Source: Halobacillus shinanisalinarum (GTDB lineage Bacteria; Bacillota; Bacilli; Bacillales; Halobacillaceae). Taken from it: DNA of 64,000 bases. Location of the stretch: NCBI RefSeq assembly GCF_022919835.1, contig NZ_CP095074.1, positions 1,054,001 to 1,118,000 of the forward strand, given 5' to 3'. Positions 18,664-27,744 of this stretch are shown here, piece by piece. Each line of letters opens with the position of its first letter. Positions within the stretch are counted from its first letter, which is position 1. Below the pieces are notes generated by a model that worked only from the letters and a program-made list of their open reading frames with translations, did not search any database and was not told the DNA's origin. Position numbers and translations under genes: made by a program.

Positions 18664-18702
18664 GCCACTGCTTAAGCTTCAATACATGTTAGGAGACAAA
18701 TC

Positions 18703-19772
18703 ATGTCAAGGATAAAAGTATTACAGGTAGGCCCGCTCCCTCCCCTATCGGAGGGATGTCCGTATTTCTCAGTAATCTACAAAAATTTAAAAGCAGCCGA
18801 TATGAATTAAGTTTTTTTAACATTTTTCCTAAGAAGAACAGGAAAGTAAATAAGATCTTTTTCAACATCTTTGTATTACTTAAATTTCTATGGACACTTC
18901 AGAAGGAGAAACCTGAAATCATTCATATTCATACTGCAGCTTATCGGGCTTTTACAAAGAGTATGTTTTTCGTGAAGTTGGCAAAATGGAGAAAGAAGAA
19001 AGTTATTTTACATATTCACAGTGGGATGTTTGTTGAGTTTTATAAGACCAGTAATCAGAAGCGGCAAAATATGATTAATCTCACCTTACAACAAAGCGAT
19101 CAAATCATTTGTTTGTCTCAAATTTGGAAGGAATTATTTGTGAATACGTTCTCTGTGGAAGAAGACCGATATACCGTATTGCCAAATGCCATTTTTATAA
19201 AAGAGTTCAGTCATGTAGAACCTTTACCACCAGAGAAAGGGAAAACGATACTTTTTGTTGGGAAGCTGATCAAGATTAAAGGGATACTCGATATTATCGA
19301 GGTAGCCAAACGGTTGAAAAGCCATGCCGGGATTAAGTTTCTGATCATGGGGGACGGCCCATTAAAACATGTGTTAGAAGAAGCAATTGATAGCCACAAC
19401 TTAAATATGGAACTGTTAGGGACACTATCAGGTTTACAAAAAGCCGAACAATTCGAACGCGCTAATCTATTTATTCTTCCCTCTTATTTTGAAGCGCTCG
19501 GTCTATCTAACCTAGAAGGCATGGCTGCTGGTCATGTGGTACTATCAACTAATGTCGGTGCCATTCCAGACATTATCGAAAATGACCAAGAGGGGTACCT
19601 ATTTGAACCTGGGGATGTCGAAGCTTTTTCGGACAAAATAGTCGAACTAGATCAGGAGACCATGCAGAGAATAGCAAAGCATAATAAGAAGCAAGCTAGG
19701 CACTATGATTTTGGACAATTAAACGAAAAACTTGAATCAATCTATGATGACTTTTTAAAAAATAATAACTAA
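18703..19772 (+). pseudogene. GT4 glycosyltransferase gene with a single frameshift near the start
   Basis: A good ribosome binding site (TTAGGAG) and ATG at 18703 begin MSRIKVLQVGPLPP, the usual GT4 N-terminus, but the frame then runs to an early stop. The rest (VFLSNLQKF onward to 19772) is in another frame and can only start internally at 18756. Adding one base in the C4 run at 18742-18745 restores VGPLPPPIGGMSVFLSNL. The C-terminal domain is intact: ILFVGKLIKIKGILDIIEVA, LIMGDGPLKHVLEEA, LPSYFEALGLSNLEGMAAG. Either a recent inactivation or a base-calling error. Function inferred: a cytoplasmic sugar transferase of the polymer locus. Confidence 0.75.
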
Positions 19773-19822
19773 CAAAAAGCAGAGTGTATTTGGCAATCTA
19801 GCAGTATGTTTTTTGCATAACA

Positions 19823-19870
19823 AAAGCCTAAGATATACAGGAAAATGAAATCCTGTATATCTTAGGCTTT
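19823..19870. terminator. Long hairpin, likely terminator of the GT4 gene
   Basis: Perfect 20-bp stem (AAAGCCTAAGATATACAGGA and its complement) around an 8-nt loop, ending in CTTT. It lies 50 bp after the GT4 stop. Confidence 0.75.
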
Positions 19871-20361
19871 CTAGTTTATCATAATCATCTACGATTGTTG
19901 AAGATCGTCATGAGGATAGTTTATCTATTCCAGAACAGCTCACCAAATCATGAAAACTTAAATAGAGAATCTATCTTAAAATAACATCGAGCTTCTATTA
20001 GCTGGTCTTTCCAAGATAACTATTTGCCCACTTTGTATGATTTTAATCGCACTACATCTGTGGGTACACCTAAAATAATAATTACAACTATTCCAACTCC
20101 TTGGATTTGACAAAACGTAATTATAATCGGGGGACAATCTCAAGTTGATCAAAAGATGTTCTGATGCTTTTGATGGTTCCGTTCCATTTATTTGGCAAAG
20201 GGTGAAGAAATCGGTGAGACCCCGGAAGGCAGCAGCCGGAGGAGACTCAGCGTACGCCCACGGAAAGCGAGTCGTTTTCGAGAGTCCCTTCCTCTGCCTC
20301 AAATACCTCATCACTGTAATAAATAATCCCATTATATAGGTAATTAGTAGGGATCGGTGGG
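19871..20361. repeat. Gene-free region with a degenerate G+C-rich intergenic repeat (about 20200-20290)
   Basis: No convincing gene lies between the GT4 terminator and the MurJ-like gene. The segment around 20213-20278 (GGTGAGACCCCGGAAGGC, GGAGGAGACTCAG, CGGAAAGCGAGTCGTTTT) is richer in G+C than its surroundings. From memory it resembles a worn copy of the dispersed intergenic repeats common in Bacillaceae, which end in a CGGAAAGCGA-type motif. No second copy is in the window. Confidence 0.35.
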
Positions 20362-21879
20362 TTATGCATTGCTTTTTCTAATTACAGATAACATCTGTTG
20401 GAACCCTTCACGGTAAAACATGTATAAGCCGACGATGTAAAAAATGACTCCGATAGGAACGAGGATAAGCAACTGGAATAACGAATATAATTGTCCTACG
20501 GGAGTAAACCATTGAATCAACAGGATCGGCACTGCCATTATAAGTGTCGGAATGGCGACCTTCACCAGTAATTTAACAAGTCTATACAATTCGCTTCGAG
20601 GGTATTCCTTATAAATAACCAACGTAATAAATACTAAATAGTAGAAAGAAACGATCGTACTGGCTAACGCCAAACCTGGATATCCTAAGGGAATGAGCAG
20701 CACGTAGTTCAAAATTATATTTAATAACACGGTTGTTGAACTAATTTTAAGCAGGCTTTTCGTTGCCCCTTGAGCATACATCCCCTTTACCGGGACCATA
20801 AGCATCCCCTGTGTAACAATTAGCGGAATGTACATATACAGTGCATCAAGAGTATTCTGTGTATCTTCAGGTGTAAAAGCACCCCGTTCATATATAAATG
20901 AAAGAGCCGCTTCACCTACAAGCAAGACCCCGACAGCTATTGGCACTAATGCCATTAACCCTACTTGATACCCCATGTACAATGTATCCTTAAACTTATT
21001 TTTATCATCACTTTGCTCAGATAATAATGTAAAAATAATTGCAACAATGGTTGTTTGAAAAATCGCACTTGGAATGCTCATTAATAAAGAAGAGTTGTTT
21101 AAATAAGTAACCGCACCCTTCACTGTCCCTGAGGCAAACATTTTGTCTACGAATACGTTAATATGCCCCACTGAGGAGTGCAAAATGGCAGGGATGAGTA
21201 AAATAACGAAAGTTTTGGCGAATTTATTATCTAGATGTAATGTAGGGCGCCACTTATAATCATATTTATATAAGTACCACAGTTGGATAAGTAAACCTAA
21301 TGAAAGCCCAAACAAAAAACCGTAAGCAATACTGTATATTCCCCATCTCTCCGCAAAAAGCAAGATGAATACAGGGGCCATCACAGCCCCTAATAAATTT
21401 ACGATTTGGTTTGGTACAAAGCTTCGTACTGCTTGTAAGTAAGATTCTAAAATACTAGTCAAGCCAATCACGAGCATGAAAAGAAAAAAGATTTTGGTCA
21501 TCTTTATTGCTACGGTTTCTGTTGTTTCTGGCATGTCACCAAACACAGTCGTAACGATAAAGGGTGTTGAAAAATAGGTGATCACTGTCATGATTCCTAA
21601 TAGCAGGATGCAATAGTTCAACAAACTGTTCGCATTGCGTTGCGCTAAGGTTACATCTTCGCGCATTCCCTTTACATATTGTGGTAAGAAAACAGAATTA
21701 AAACCATTTTTAATCAGAGTTTTCATTAAGGTGACAAAAGTAAAAGATAACAGAAATCCATCGGTATAAGCGTTAGCACCAAACTCTTTCGCAATAAGAC
21801 TTTCCCTTACGAAACCCACTAATTTTAAAACTAAAGCTAAAATTGTAATCCACAACGCTGCCTTTTTTAGTTTGGACAT
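20362..21879 (-). CDS. MurJ/MviN-like lipid-linked oligosaccharide flippase
   Basis: 505 residues, about 14 hydrophobic segments. MATE-superfamily MVIN features: GFVRESLIAKEFGANAYTDGF at the N-terminus, VLLVGEAALSFIYERGAFTPEDT in the middle, and a Pro/Gly-rich span LNYVLLIPLGYPGLALAS. The ATG at 21879 is preferred because GAGGT lies just upstream; a further ATG at 21894 overlaps that site. Known MurJ proteins flip lipid II. Copies inside polysaccharide loci are thought to act as Wzx-like flippases for other lipid-linked units, which is my inference here given the polymerase-like gene and tagO nearby. Confidence 0.75.
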   Translation of the reverse strand: MSKLKKAALWITILALVLKLVGFVRESLIAKEFGANAYTDGFLLSFTFVTLMKTLIKNGFNSVFLPQYVKGMREDVTLAQRNANSLLNYCILLLGIMTVITYFSTPFIVTTVFGDMPETTETVAIKMTKIFFLFMLVIGLTSILESYLQAVRSFVPNQIVNLLGAVMAPVFILLFAERWGIYSIAYGFLFGLSLGLLIQLWYLYKYDYKWRPTLHLDNKFAKTFVILLIPAILHSSVGHINVFVDKMFASGTVKGAVTYLNNSSLLMSIPSAIFQTTIVAIIFTLLSEQSDDKNKFKDTLYMGYQVGLMALVPIAVGVLLVGEAALSFIYERGAFTPEDTQNTLDALYMYIPLIVTQGMLMVPVKGMYAQGATKSLLKISSTTVLLNIILNYVLLIPLGYPGLALASTIVSFYYLVFITLVIYKEYPRSELYRLVKLLVKVAIPTLIMAVPILLIQWFTPVGQLYSLFQLLILVPIGVIFYIVGLYMFYREGFQQMLSVIRKSNA

Positions 21880-22063
21880 ATATGTATACCTCATTTTTTC
21901 TATGCTTTATAAACACTATTCCACATACTAGCATTAATTATTATAACTGAAAATAACGCAATTTTCCCTCTTCATTCTTTATCGAGGTCCGCTTTGAGCT
22001 GGATGTGGCTAACTTCATGTAAGCTTATCCAGGCAAATATTTTTATAATTTCCTGATGACGAA

Positions 22064-22088
22064 AAAAGAGCCCAACTGAGGCTCTTTT
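22064..22088 (-). terminator. Terminator of the PP-loop gene
   Basis: AAAAGAGCC / GGCTCTTTT stem with a 7-nt loop just after the minus-strand stop at 22100. Confidence 0.75.
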
Positions 22089-22099
22089 CATGTACTATT

Positions 22100-22834
22100 T
22101 TATAACACCTTTTTCAGTCTTCTTTTTACTTTAAACAAGAAATATTTAAATTCCTCCGCTTTACTTGGTTCAGGTACGCGTCTTTGTAAGCCTTCGTTTC
22201 TTGTATATTTGCATGGATTGCATAAGCCGCATGGAGTACCATTCTTTTTCGGTGTATGGCAGAACCAGGTCATCTCCATCAAATGTTGATAGCCACTCTC
22301 CTTTGCTGCTTTTTCCATGTCTAGCTTTGAAAGCTCTAACAATGGAAAACGATAGGGGTGAAAAATACTGTATTCCGGCCTGGAGGGCTCCTCTTTCACT
22401 CGATAGTAATGATCATTCTCTTCATCTACTTTGTATGCATCATCCTGGATGAGACCTTGTACCTTATCATGCAAATGCACAGCTAATTCTAGATGATCGA
22501 GGTTTTCAGAAATGGCATATCTCCCTAACCAATCATATTGGTCCCCCAGATGATCTGAGGAAGCGAGTTTGTTGTATTCCCTAGTAAAATCGTCGCTAAG
22601 AGGAATATCCTCTTTTTTTATTTCGATTGTTGAACAAATATTTTTTCGAGCCTCTGGGAAGTCTTTTTCCAATTGTCTTTTAATCGATGCCATCGTACGA
22701 AGCTCCATTTCAGTAGACGGCCTTACCGGATCAAGTACATAATAAGGTTGTACTTTTTCATTTTTATCTATGACCAAATTTAAAACTCTAAATGTTGAAT
22801 CCCAACCGCCAGTCCACAAAACATTATGTTTCAT
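22100..22834 (-). CDS. QueC-like PP-loop ATPase in the wall polymer locus
   Basis: 244 residues from the ATG at 22834, which follows GGGAGG. The N-terminus LWTGGWDSTFRVL is an SGGxDS-type PP-loop for ATP. The C-terminus has a four-residue Cys/His cluster (WFCHTP, then CGLCNPCKYTRNEG) like the zinc site of 7-cyano-7-deazaguanine synthase QueC. No queuosine genes (queD, queE, queF) are beside it. QueC-like proteins of this kind occur in surface polysaccharide clusters without known function. Inferred: ATP-dependent amidation or nitrile-type chemistry on a small molecule or sugar. tagO is 60 bp upstream on the same strand. Confidence 0.7.
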   Translation of the reverse strand: MKHNVLWTGGWDSTFRVLNLVIDKNEKVQPYYVLDPVRPSTEMELRTMASIKRQLEKDFPEARKNICSTIEIKKEDIPLSDDFTREYNKLASSDHLGDQYDWLGRYAISENLDHLELAVHLHDKVQGLIQDDAYKVDEENDHYYRVKEEPSRPEYSIFHPYRFPLLELSKLDMEKAAKESGYQHLMEMTWFCHTPKKNGTPCGLCNPCKYTRNEGLQRRVPEPSKAEEFKYFLFKVKRRLKKVL

Positions 22835-22896
22835 ACAAACCTCCCTGTGTAAATGCAATATGATTAAGAACTTAGAATAGTCTTATGACAAACGAT

Positions 22897-23994
22897 TTAG
22901 TTGTTTATATCTTTTTGCTTCCTATCTTTTCTGGATCCTTGCTTTCTAATTGTATCCAATAATGGCCGCTTTCCTTTATAAACAACTCCTGTTAATTCAG
23001 CGAATAAATGAAGGAGAAAGAGTACTATAAATGTAATGGCTAGAGAAATGCCAAAGGAAGTTAACGAAAACATGATTGCGAGGAAGCCAAACACTGCGCT
23101 GAATGCATAGATGATTAAAACAGTCGTGCGATGGCTAAACCCTTCCGCTAATATTTGGTAATGAATATGTTTATTATCAGGCATCATGATCTTTTGTTTA
23201 TTTATAATACGCCTTAAAATCGAAAATACCGTATCGAATAATGGTACAGCTAACACGATGATTGGAATAATAAAACTGAACAATGTTACGTTTTTAAATA
23301 ACCCTACCATAGAAATAATCGCCATACAGTAACCAAGAAATAGGGAACCTGTATCCCCCATATAAATCTTAGCCGGGTAGAAGTTATGGATTAAAAACCC
23401 AGCATTACTTCCAATTAACACAACACACAAATAGACGATGGCTATTTGTGGCTCAATTGCTAGCGCCATAATGGCAATGCTTATTAAAGAAATAGTAGTC
23501 ACACCAGTGGCTAATCCATCAAGTCCATCGATTAAATTAATAGCATTCGTAATCCCGATAATCCAAAAGAATGTGAAGACAACACTGATTGGTTCATTTA
23601 GTGGGATCATTCCTAAGAAAGGGATTGTAATAATATCAATCTTCAACCCAGAAATTATCACCACGAAAGCAGCACTAATTTGACCTGTCAATTTTAAGAT
23701 TGGATTGATTTGATAGCGATCATCAAGCAAACCGGTAAGTACAATAATAAATGCACCGATACTTATCGGAATCAAATAATCAATATCAGGCCTAATATAG
23801 AGGATTCCTGCAACCACTCCTCCGAAAATGGCTATACCGCCCATCCGTGGAGTAATTACTTTATGGATTTTTCGTTCTTCTGGATAGTCCATCATTCTCC
23901 ATCTTACAGCTAATTTTAGGACTGGGAAAACGAGCAGATAGCTCACAAGCATGGATATAGCGAGTGCTATTCCTATTTGGATGTATTCATTCAT
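22897..23994 (-). CDS. tagO: Undecaprenyl-phosphate N-acetylglucosaminyl-1-phosphate transferase TagO
   Basis: 365 residues, about 11 spans, MraY/WecA family. Motifs: DYPEERKIHKVITPRMGGIAIF (first cytoplasmic loop), LTGLLDDRYQINP (Asp-Asp magnesium site), NAINLIDGLDGLATG, YMGDTGSLFLG, and DNKHIHYQ (His-rich UDP-GlcNAc loop). It starts wall teichoic acid and other undecaprenyl-linked glycans by making Und-PP-GlcNAc at the inner membrane face. The ATG at 23994 has ATGAGGA in front; the upstream ATG at 24006 is part of that site. Upstream lies an unusual 25-base G run. Confidence 0.92.
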   Translation of the reverse strand: MNEYIQIGIALAISMLVSYLLVFPVLKLAVRWRMMDYPEERKIHKVITPRMGGIAIFGGVVAGILYIRPDIDYLIPISIGAFIIVLTGLLDDRYQINPILKLTGQISAAFVVIISGLKIDIITIPFLGMIPLNEPISVVFTFFWIIGITNAINLIDGLDGLATGVTTISLISIAIMALAIEPQIAIVYLCVVLIGSNAGFLIHNFYPAKIYMGDTGSLFLGYCMAIISMVGLFKNVTLFSFIIPIIVLAVPLFDTVFSILRRIINKQKIMMPDNKHIHYQILAEGFSHRTTVLIIYAFSAVFGFLAIMFSLTSFGISLAITFIVLFLLHLFAELTGVVYKGKRPLLDTIRKQGSRKDRKQKDINN

Positions 23995-24046
23995 AAAAAT
24001 CCTCATTTTTTATTAAAGTCTGTAGGTTTAGGCATATTTCCGTTTC

Positions 24047-24105
24047 ATTATACCATAACCCAATTATACGAAGCGGGGGGGGGGGGGGGGGGGGGGGGGA
24101 ATCAA
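24047..24105 (-). promoter_or_regulatory. tagO promoter region interrupted by a 25-nt homopolymer
   Basis: On the minus strand TTGATT (24105-24100) abuts a run of 25 C, then GCTTCG and TATAAT (24068-24063). The gap is 31 nt instead of about 17. A second TATAAT lies at 24052-24047, but only CGCTTC-like sequence occupies its -35 position. Both -10 elements are 53-75 bp upstream of the tagO ATG. Confidence 0.5.
24075..24099. repeat. 25-bp poly-G/poly-C homopolymer tract
   Basis: Uninterrupted G on the plus strand from 24075 to 24099, the only G/C run of this size in the window. The length may be unreliable because such runs are hard to sequence. Confidence 0.9.
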
Positions 24106-24186
24106 CTCCCTCTTCATTTACACAAATAAGTCGAACTCAGTTGAAATTTATTCCCCGCAGATGTGAATTCAATCGTTTACTTTTTC

Positions 24187-24516
24187 CTAGGTGACGAGTA
24201 AAAATGACCCTATCACAATAAATAAGAGTCCTATTATTTTTTTCATTGAAATGAGTTCGCTCAAAAAGATATAGGAAATCAACATCGTCCATACATAAGT
24301 GATCGAAGTTAATGGAAAAACAATTGTATAGGGCAAGTAATTTAGAGTGATGATATTCAGAATTGCCCCTATCCCATAGAAAGATCCGCCTATGATTAGA
24401 TTTTTCATAACGTAGCCGTTGATCGAAAATCCATGACTGGTCGCTTTTTTAAAAAAATATCCACCAATAGCTCCTAGTAAGGTAAAAACCATGATGAGCA
24501 ATCCCCACTTAATCAT
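24187..24516 (-). CDS. EmrE/SMR-like half-transporter (second of pair)
   Basis: 109 residues, four hydrophobic segments, small multidrug resistance/EamA half-domain layout (GAIGGYFFKKAT near the start, FPLTSITYVWTMLISYIFLSE in the third and fourth spans). The ATG at 24516 follows AGGAGGTGG and lies 8 bp inside the end of the preceding gene, so the pair is coupled. Its partner at 24509-24859 has the same fold. Pairs like this resemble ArnE/ArnF, which flip undecaprenyl-phosphate sugars. That role is inferred from the GT2 and membrane genes in the same operon. Confidence 0.7.
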   Translation of the reverse strand: MIKWGLLIMVFTLLGAIGGYFFKKATSHGFSINGYVMKNLIIGGSFYGIGAILNIITLNYLPYTIVFPLTSITYVWTMLISYIFLSELISMKKIIGLLFIVIGSFLLVT

Positions 24517-24859
24517 GATCTCCACCTCCTATTAAGGCTGCACCTACAATAATAAAAAGTGTTCCCAGGAAATTGCTTTCCGTAATCTCTTCCTGCAGGA
24601 TCATACTTCCAAGAAATAAGGCAAACACGTAACCGATGCTTAATAATGGATGAAGCACTGACAAACTTCCAAAACGAAAGGCAATAATCATAAAAATCGC
24701 CCCGAGGAAATAAAGCAGGAACCCGAGAATTAAAGTTCCATTAATTTCCCCATTGGACATCTTCCAAAACATTTGACCAAGAGCTGTTTGGAGAGACGCT
24801 AACACCATTAATAATATTCCTATCCCATTTGTTTTTAGTGACTGCTTAAAATTATTCAT
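24509..24859 (-). CDS. EmrE/SMR-like half-transporter (first of pair)
   Basis: 116 residues, four spans, same family as the next gene: LASLQTALGQMFWKMSNGE at the start, LHPLLSIGYVFALFLGSMILQEEI in the middle, FIIVGAALIGGG at the end. The ATG at 24859 has GGGAAGG upstream and overlaps the membrane protein gene by 8 bp. Two different SMR-like subunits in tandem suggest an antiparallel heterodimer. Inferred substrate: a polyprenyl-phosphate sugar made by the GT2 enzyme of the operon. Confidence 0.7.
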   Translation of the reverse strand: MNNFKQSLKTNGIGILLMVLASLQTALGQMFWKMSNGEINGTLILGFLLYFLGAIFMIIAFRFGSLSVLHPLLSIGYVFALFLGSMILQEEITESNFLGTLFIIVGAALIGGGDHD

Positions 24860-26597
24860 GTCTAACCTTCCCAGTATCAAATTTCAGAAAGACGACTGCA
24901 ATCATGAGAAACGCTATAAACACATTTGCTAACTGATAACGAAAGTCCTGTGCCGGTATAGCCAAGAACATTGTACCCGTGTTTAGTAATACTGGCAAAA
25001 TCACCAGTAAAGAGCGCGGCCCATTTTTTAACGCCATTGCCACCCCCGTAAGAATGATAAGAAATGTGTAAGTAGCTGGTCGTAAAATAACTTCACGCAA
25101 GTTATTATCTACCCACCCCAGCCCATAATTGATAAAGCGATAAACTGGATTGCTTAAAGGATCTGTTTTTAAGCCATAATCATTATACAAATACACGTTC
25201 CTAGCAAACGTACTCGTATAACCGTCATCTGGTGGGTTGATTTGCCATAATAGCGATGTTTGGTCCAGGTAAGCTTCTACCGTCAATCCAAGGTTGTTGC
25301 TTACGATGGACCCCCAGGTTTTTAGATAATATGGAAAGTCATTAAAAATAACCTCCTGATTATATTTCCCTGCGAACTTAATCGGATTAGTTATATAAGG
25401 GTTATACTTTTCTTCCCATTTTTCTAACGGTAGTATTTTATTGAGATAGGTGCGCTGTTCTTCTGTAAGATCACCGCCATCTTCAACGATAACCCTAGCT
25501 ATTTGTTGTGTAGGAATACCCAATGCTTCGTTTGGACTTGTCGGACTAACTTCCATGTAGTTATAGAACGGACCAGTCACAACAAAATACACTATCCCTA
25601 CTATACCCACTGTAATGATTAAGCGTTTCAGATATTTTCGATAGGCAATCATCATTAAGATAGCCATCACTATGAATATAGGTAAGCCATTGCTTCGCAT
25701 AAAACTGACTCCCAATACGGTTAAAGAGAATATAATTAGATGTCCATTCGATGATAGCCACCTTCCTTTTGTAGAGACAATATTGTAAACAATAATAGTG
25801 AAAAGGAAAATGAATGCACTGAAAAAGATATCTTTCCACATGGCGATTGCAAAGATGCCGTTTAAAGGAAAAAGAGCGAACAATATCATACCAGGCCAAA
25901 GCCATTTATGAGGAATGCCTCTTTTCTCCAAACTGTACACCATATATCCACTTATGATCGCGATCACTACAATTTGGGAGAAGGCAACGATCGCTGGAGA
26001 CTTCCATAAACTTGTAAGTCCCAGTATGTACCACGTATAAATGACTGGATGCCAATTACTAAAGTCCAAGGTATGGATTTGCTCCCAATGTGAAAATGAA
26101 TCAGGAGTCATTGTTCCTGGAAAATAAGCGACTAAATAAACAGACCAGACTAGAATGGCAGGAATAGCATATAGCAATATCCTCCAGCGCGACACTTCTC
26201 TTATCTTTACTTGTAAAGAAGTATGAACGAGCAAATAAAGCAGCCAAGTTACTCCTATAAAAATTAGAAGGTACGACATGCTATAAACAAACGCTTTGAA
26301 CAACCAAGGATAGGCGTCCAAGTATTGGTTCGTATTTTTTAAACTAAAAAATAACAAGAAAGAAAAGACAGCAACGAAGATGGCTATTATGGGCTTCTTT
26401 ATAAATACATGGTACTCATTTCTTCTTCTTTTATAAGAAACTATCATCAACAGCGTTAAAACGGTAAATCCTATATATCCAAGGGTTATCACTTTCCATG
26501 AGGTAGTTGAAAACTCTTGATATAATGAAATGAAAGCTATCGTACTGATTAAACCAACAATCATACTAACAAGGATGAGCATTAATTTTTTCTTCAT
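24852..26597 (-). CDS. Large multispanning membrane protein, probable GT-C type glycosyltransferase
   Basis: 581 residues with 12 or more hydrophobic segments and a roughly 110-residue hydrophilic stretch (about residues 345-455) before the last spans. The first outer loop holds YFPGTMTPDSFSHWEQIHTLDFSNWHPVIY, given here only as landmarks: PGTMTPDS and SNWHPV. An acidic residue in the first outer loop is usual in GT-C enzymes. I do not recognise a named family with certainty. Position between a polyprenol-phosphate glycosyltransferase and flippase-like genes suggests it transfers the flipped sugar to a wall or lipoteichoic acid acceptor outside the cell. Confidence 0.55.
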   Translation of the reverse strand: MKKKLMLILVSMIVGLISTIAFISLYQEFSTTSWKVITLGYIGFTVLTLLMIVSYKRRRNEYHVFIKKPIIAIFVAVFSFLLFFSLKNTNQYLDAYPWLFKAFVYSMSYLLIFIGVTWLLYLLVHTSLQVKIREVSRWRILLYAIPAILVWSVYLVAYFPGTMTPDSFSHWEQIHTLDFSNWHPVIYTWYILGLTSLWKSPAIVAFSQIVVIAIISGYMVYSLEKRGIPHKWLWPGMILFALFPLNGIFAIAMWKDIFFSAFIFLFTIIVYNIVSTKGRWLSSNGHLIIFSLTVLGVSFMRSNGLPIFIVMAILMMIAYRKYLKRLIITVGIVGIVYFVVTGPFYNYMEVSPTSPNEALGIPTQQIARVIVEDGGDLTEEQRTYLNKILPLEKWEEKYNPYITNPIKFAGKYNQEVIFNDFPYYLKTWGSIVSNNLGLTVEAYLDQTSLLWQINPPDDGYTSTFARNVYLYNDYGLKTDPLSNPVYRFINYGLGWVDNNLREVILRPATYTFLIILTGVAMALKNGPRSLLVILPVLLNTGTMFLAIPAQDFRYQLANVFIAFLMIAVVFLKFDTGKVRHE

Positions 26598-26598
26598 T

Positions 26599-27531
26599 TT
26601 AATAGCCCTTCATATCTGATTTGACCTTATTCAATTCGAGTTCATATTGCTTATTAAAATTCGCGGCAACTGTGTCCAGAATTAAACCACAAACAAGAGA
26701 TAATACAGATAGGATCACAAGGCCTACAGCCAAGATAGCAGAAGGTACTTTTGAAATATACCCCGTATTAATAAACTCAATAATGACGGGTATTCCTGCT
26801 GAAAGACCCAACAGCAGCAAAAGCCCAGACCAAAAAGAGAAAAACAGCATAGGTTTGTATTCTTTAAATAAGTTAAAAATCTTATTTAACACTTTATAGC
26901 CGTCACTAAATGTGTTCAATTTAGACTCACTACCATCTGGGCGATCCTTGTACTCAATCGGGATTTCTCTAATGGCAAAACGCTTGTCCAATGTATGAAG
27001 CGTCATTTCCGTTTCAATTTCAAACCCCGGACTCAAAATCGGCATCGACTTAACAAATAATCGGTCGAATGCTCGATACCCTGTCATGATGTCTTTCAAA
27101 TCACTTTTATATAAAAAATTGATCAGGTTACGAACCAGATTGTTACCCAAATTATGAAACTTCCTATTATTTTCCTCTATATATGTACCATTGGATAAAC
27201 GATCTCCAATTACAATATTTGCTTCTTGCTTAATCAAAGGCTCCAACAATTGATGTACGAATTTTGCAGGGTATGTTCGGTCTCCGTCGACCATTACATA
27301 ATAATCCGCTTCTATATCACGAAACATAGAACGAACCACATTCCCTTTCCCCTGTCTGAACTCTTTCCTTACAATAGCACCATTGTCTCTGGCCACTTTA
27401 GATGTTTGATCCTTAGAGTTATTATCGTAGACATAAATATCAGCTTGGGGGAGTTCTTTTCTAAAATCTTCAATAACACTTCCGATCGTCTGTTCTTCAT
27501 TATAACAAGGAATCAAAACAGCTACTTTCAC
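26599..27531 (-). CDS. GT2 polyprenol-phosphate glycosyltransferase (dolichol-P-mannose synthase-like)
   Basis: 310 residues from a GTG at 27531 that follows AAAGGAG; an upstream ATG at 27558 lacks such a site. GT2 motifs: VLIPCYNEEQTIGSVIEDF, VYDNNSKDQT, RQGKGNVVRSMF, the DxD-type YVMVDGDRTYPA, and MTGYRAF. Two C-terminal hydrophobic segments (about 225-250 and 260-285) anchor it. Known enzymes of this kind load a sugar from UDP or GDP donors onto undecaprenyl phosphate. First gene of a four-gene operon; only 1 bp separates it from the membrane protein gene. Confidence 0.82.
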   Translation of the reverse strand: MKVAVLIPCYNEEQTIGSVIEDFRKELPQADIYVYDNNSKDQTSKVARDNGAIVRKEFRQGKGNVVRSMFRDIEADYYVMVDGDRTYPAKFVHQLLEPLIKQEANIVIGDRLSNGTYIEENNRKFHNLGNNLVRNLINFLYKSDLKDIMTGYRAFDRLFVKSMPILSPGFEIETEMTLHTLDKRFAIREIPIEYKDRPDGSESKLNTFSDGYKVLNKIFNLFKEYKPMLFFSFWSGLLLLLGLSAGIPVIIEFINTGYISKVPSAILAVGLVILSVLSLVCGLILDTVAANFNKQYELELNKVKSDMKGY

Positions 27532-27615
27532 AACGACGAACTCCTTTTTACAAATCAATTTAAGTTATCGTTCCTACACTCTAAAACAGGAAACGGCATT
27601 TTTCCACATTATTTT

Positions 27616-27656
27616 TGTTAAGTTTTGTTAAGTTGTGTAAAGTTATACTCTTAACA
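27616..27656. promoter_or_regulatory. PhoP-box-like repeats between the GT2 operon and galU
   Basis: TGTTAA at 27616, TGTTAA at 27626 and TGTAAA at 27636 form three direct repeats with a 10-bp period (TTTACA/TTAACA on the minus strand), and TTAACA occurs at 27651. The same hexamers precede tagD. The minus-strand orientation faces the GT2 operon, whose start is 85 bp away. Confidence 0.45.
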
Positions 27657-27744
27657 ATCCATAAAAAAATAAAACCTGCTATAATAGCGGATACTACCTG
27701 AAATGGGAATCTTAAGATTTGTGAAGAAAGGTTGTTTTGTAAAT

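Noticed and set aside
19976..20339. ORFs of 118 (-) and 64 (+) residues in the gap before the MurJ-like gene
   Set aside because: They cover the degenerate G+C-rich repeat on opposite strands, lack ribosome binding sites and have no family-like features.
24075..24099. Poly-G run as an artificial assembly gap
   Set aside because: Not dismissed entirely, but gaps are normally filled with N and the flanks form sensible promoter elements, so it is reported as a real tract of uncertain length.
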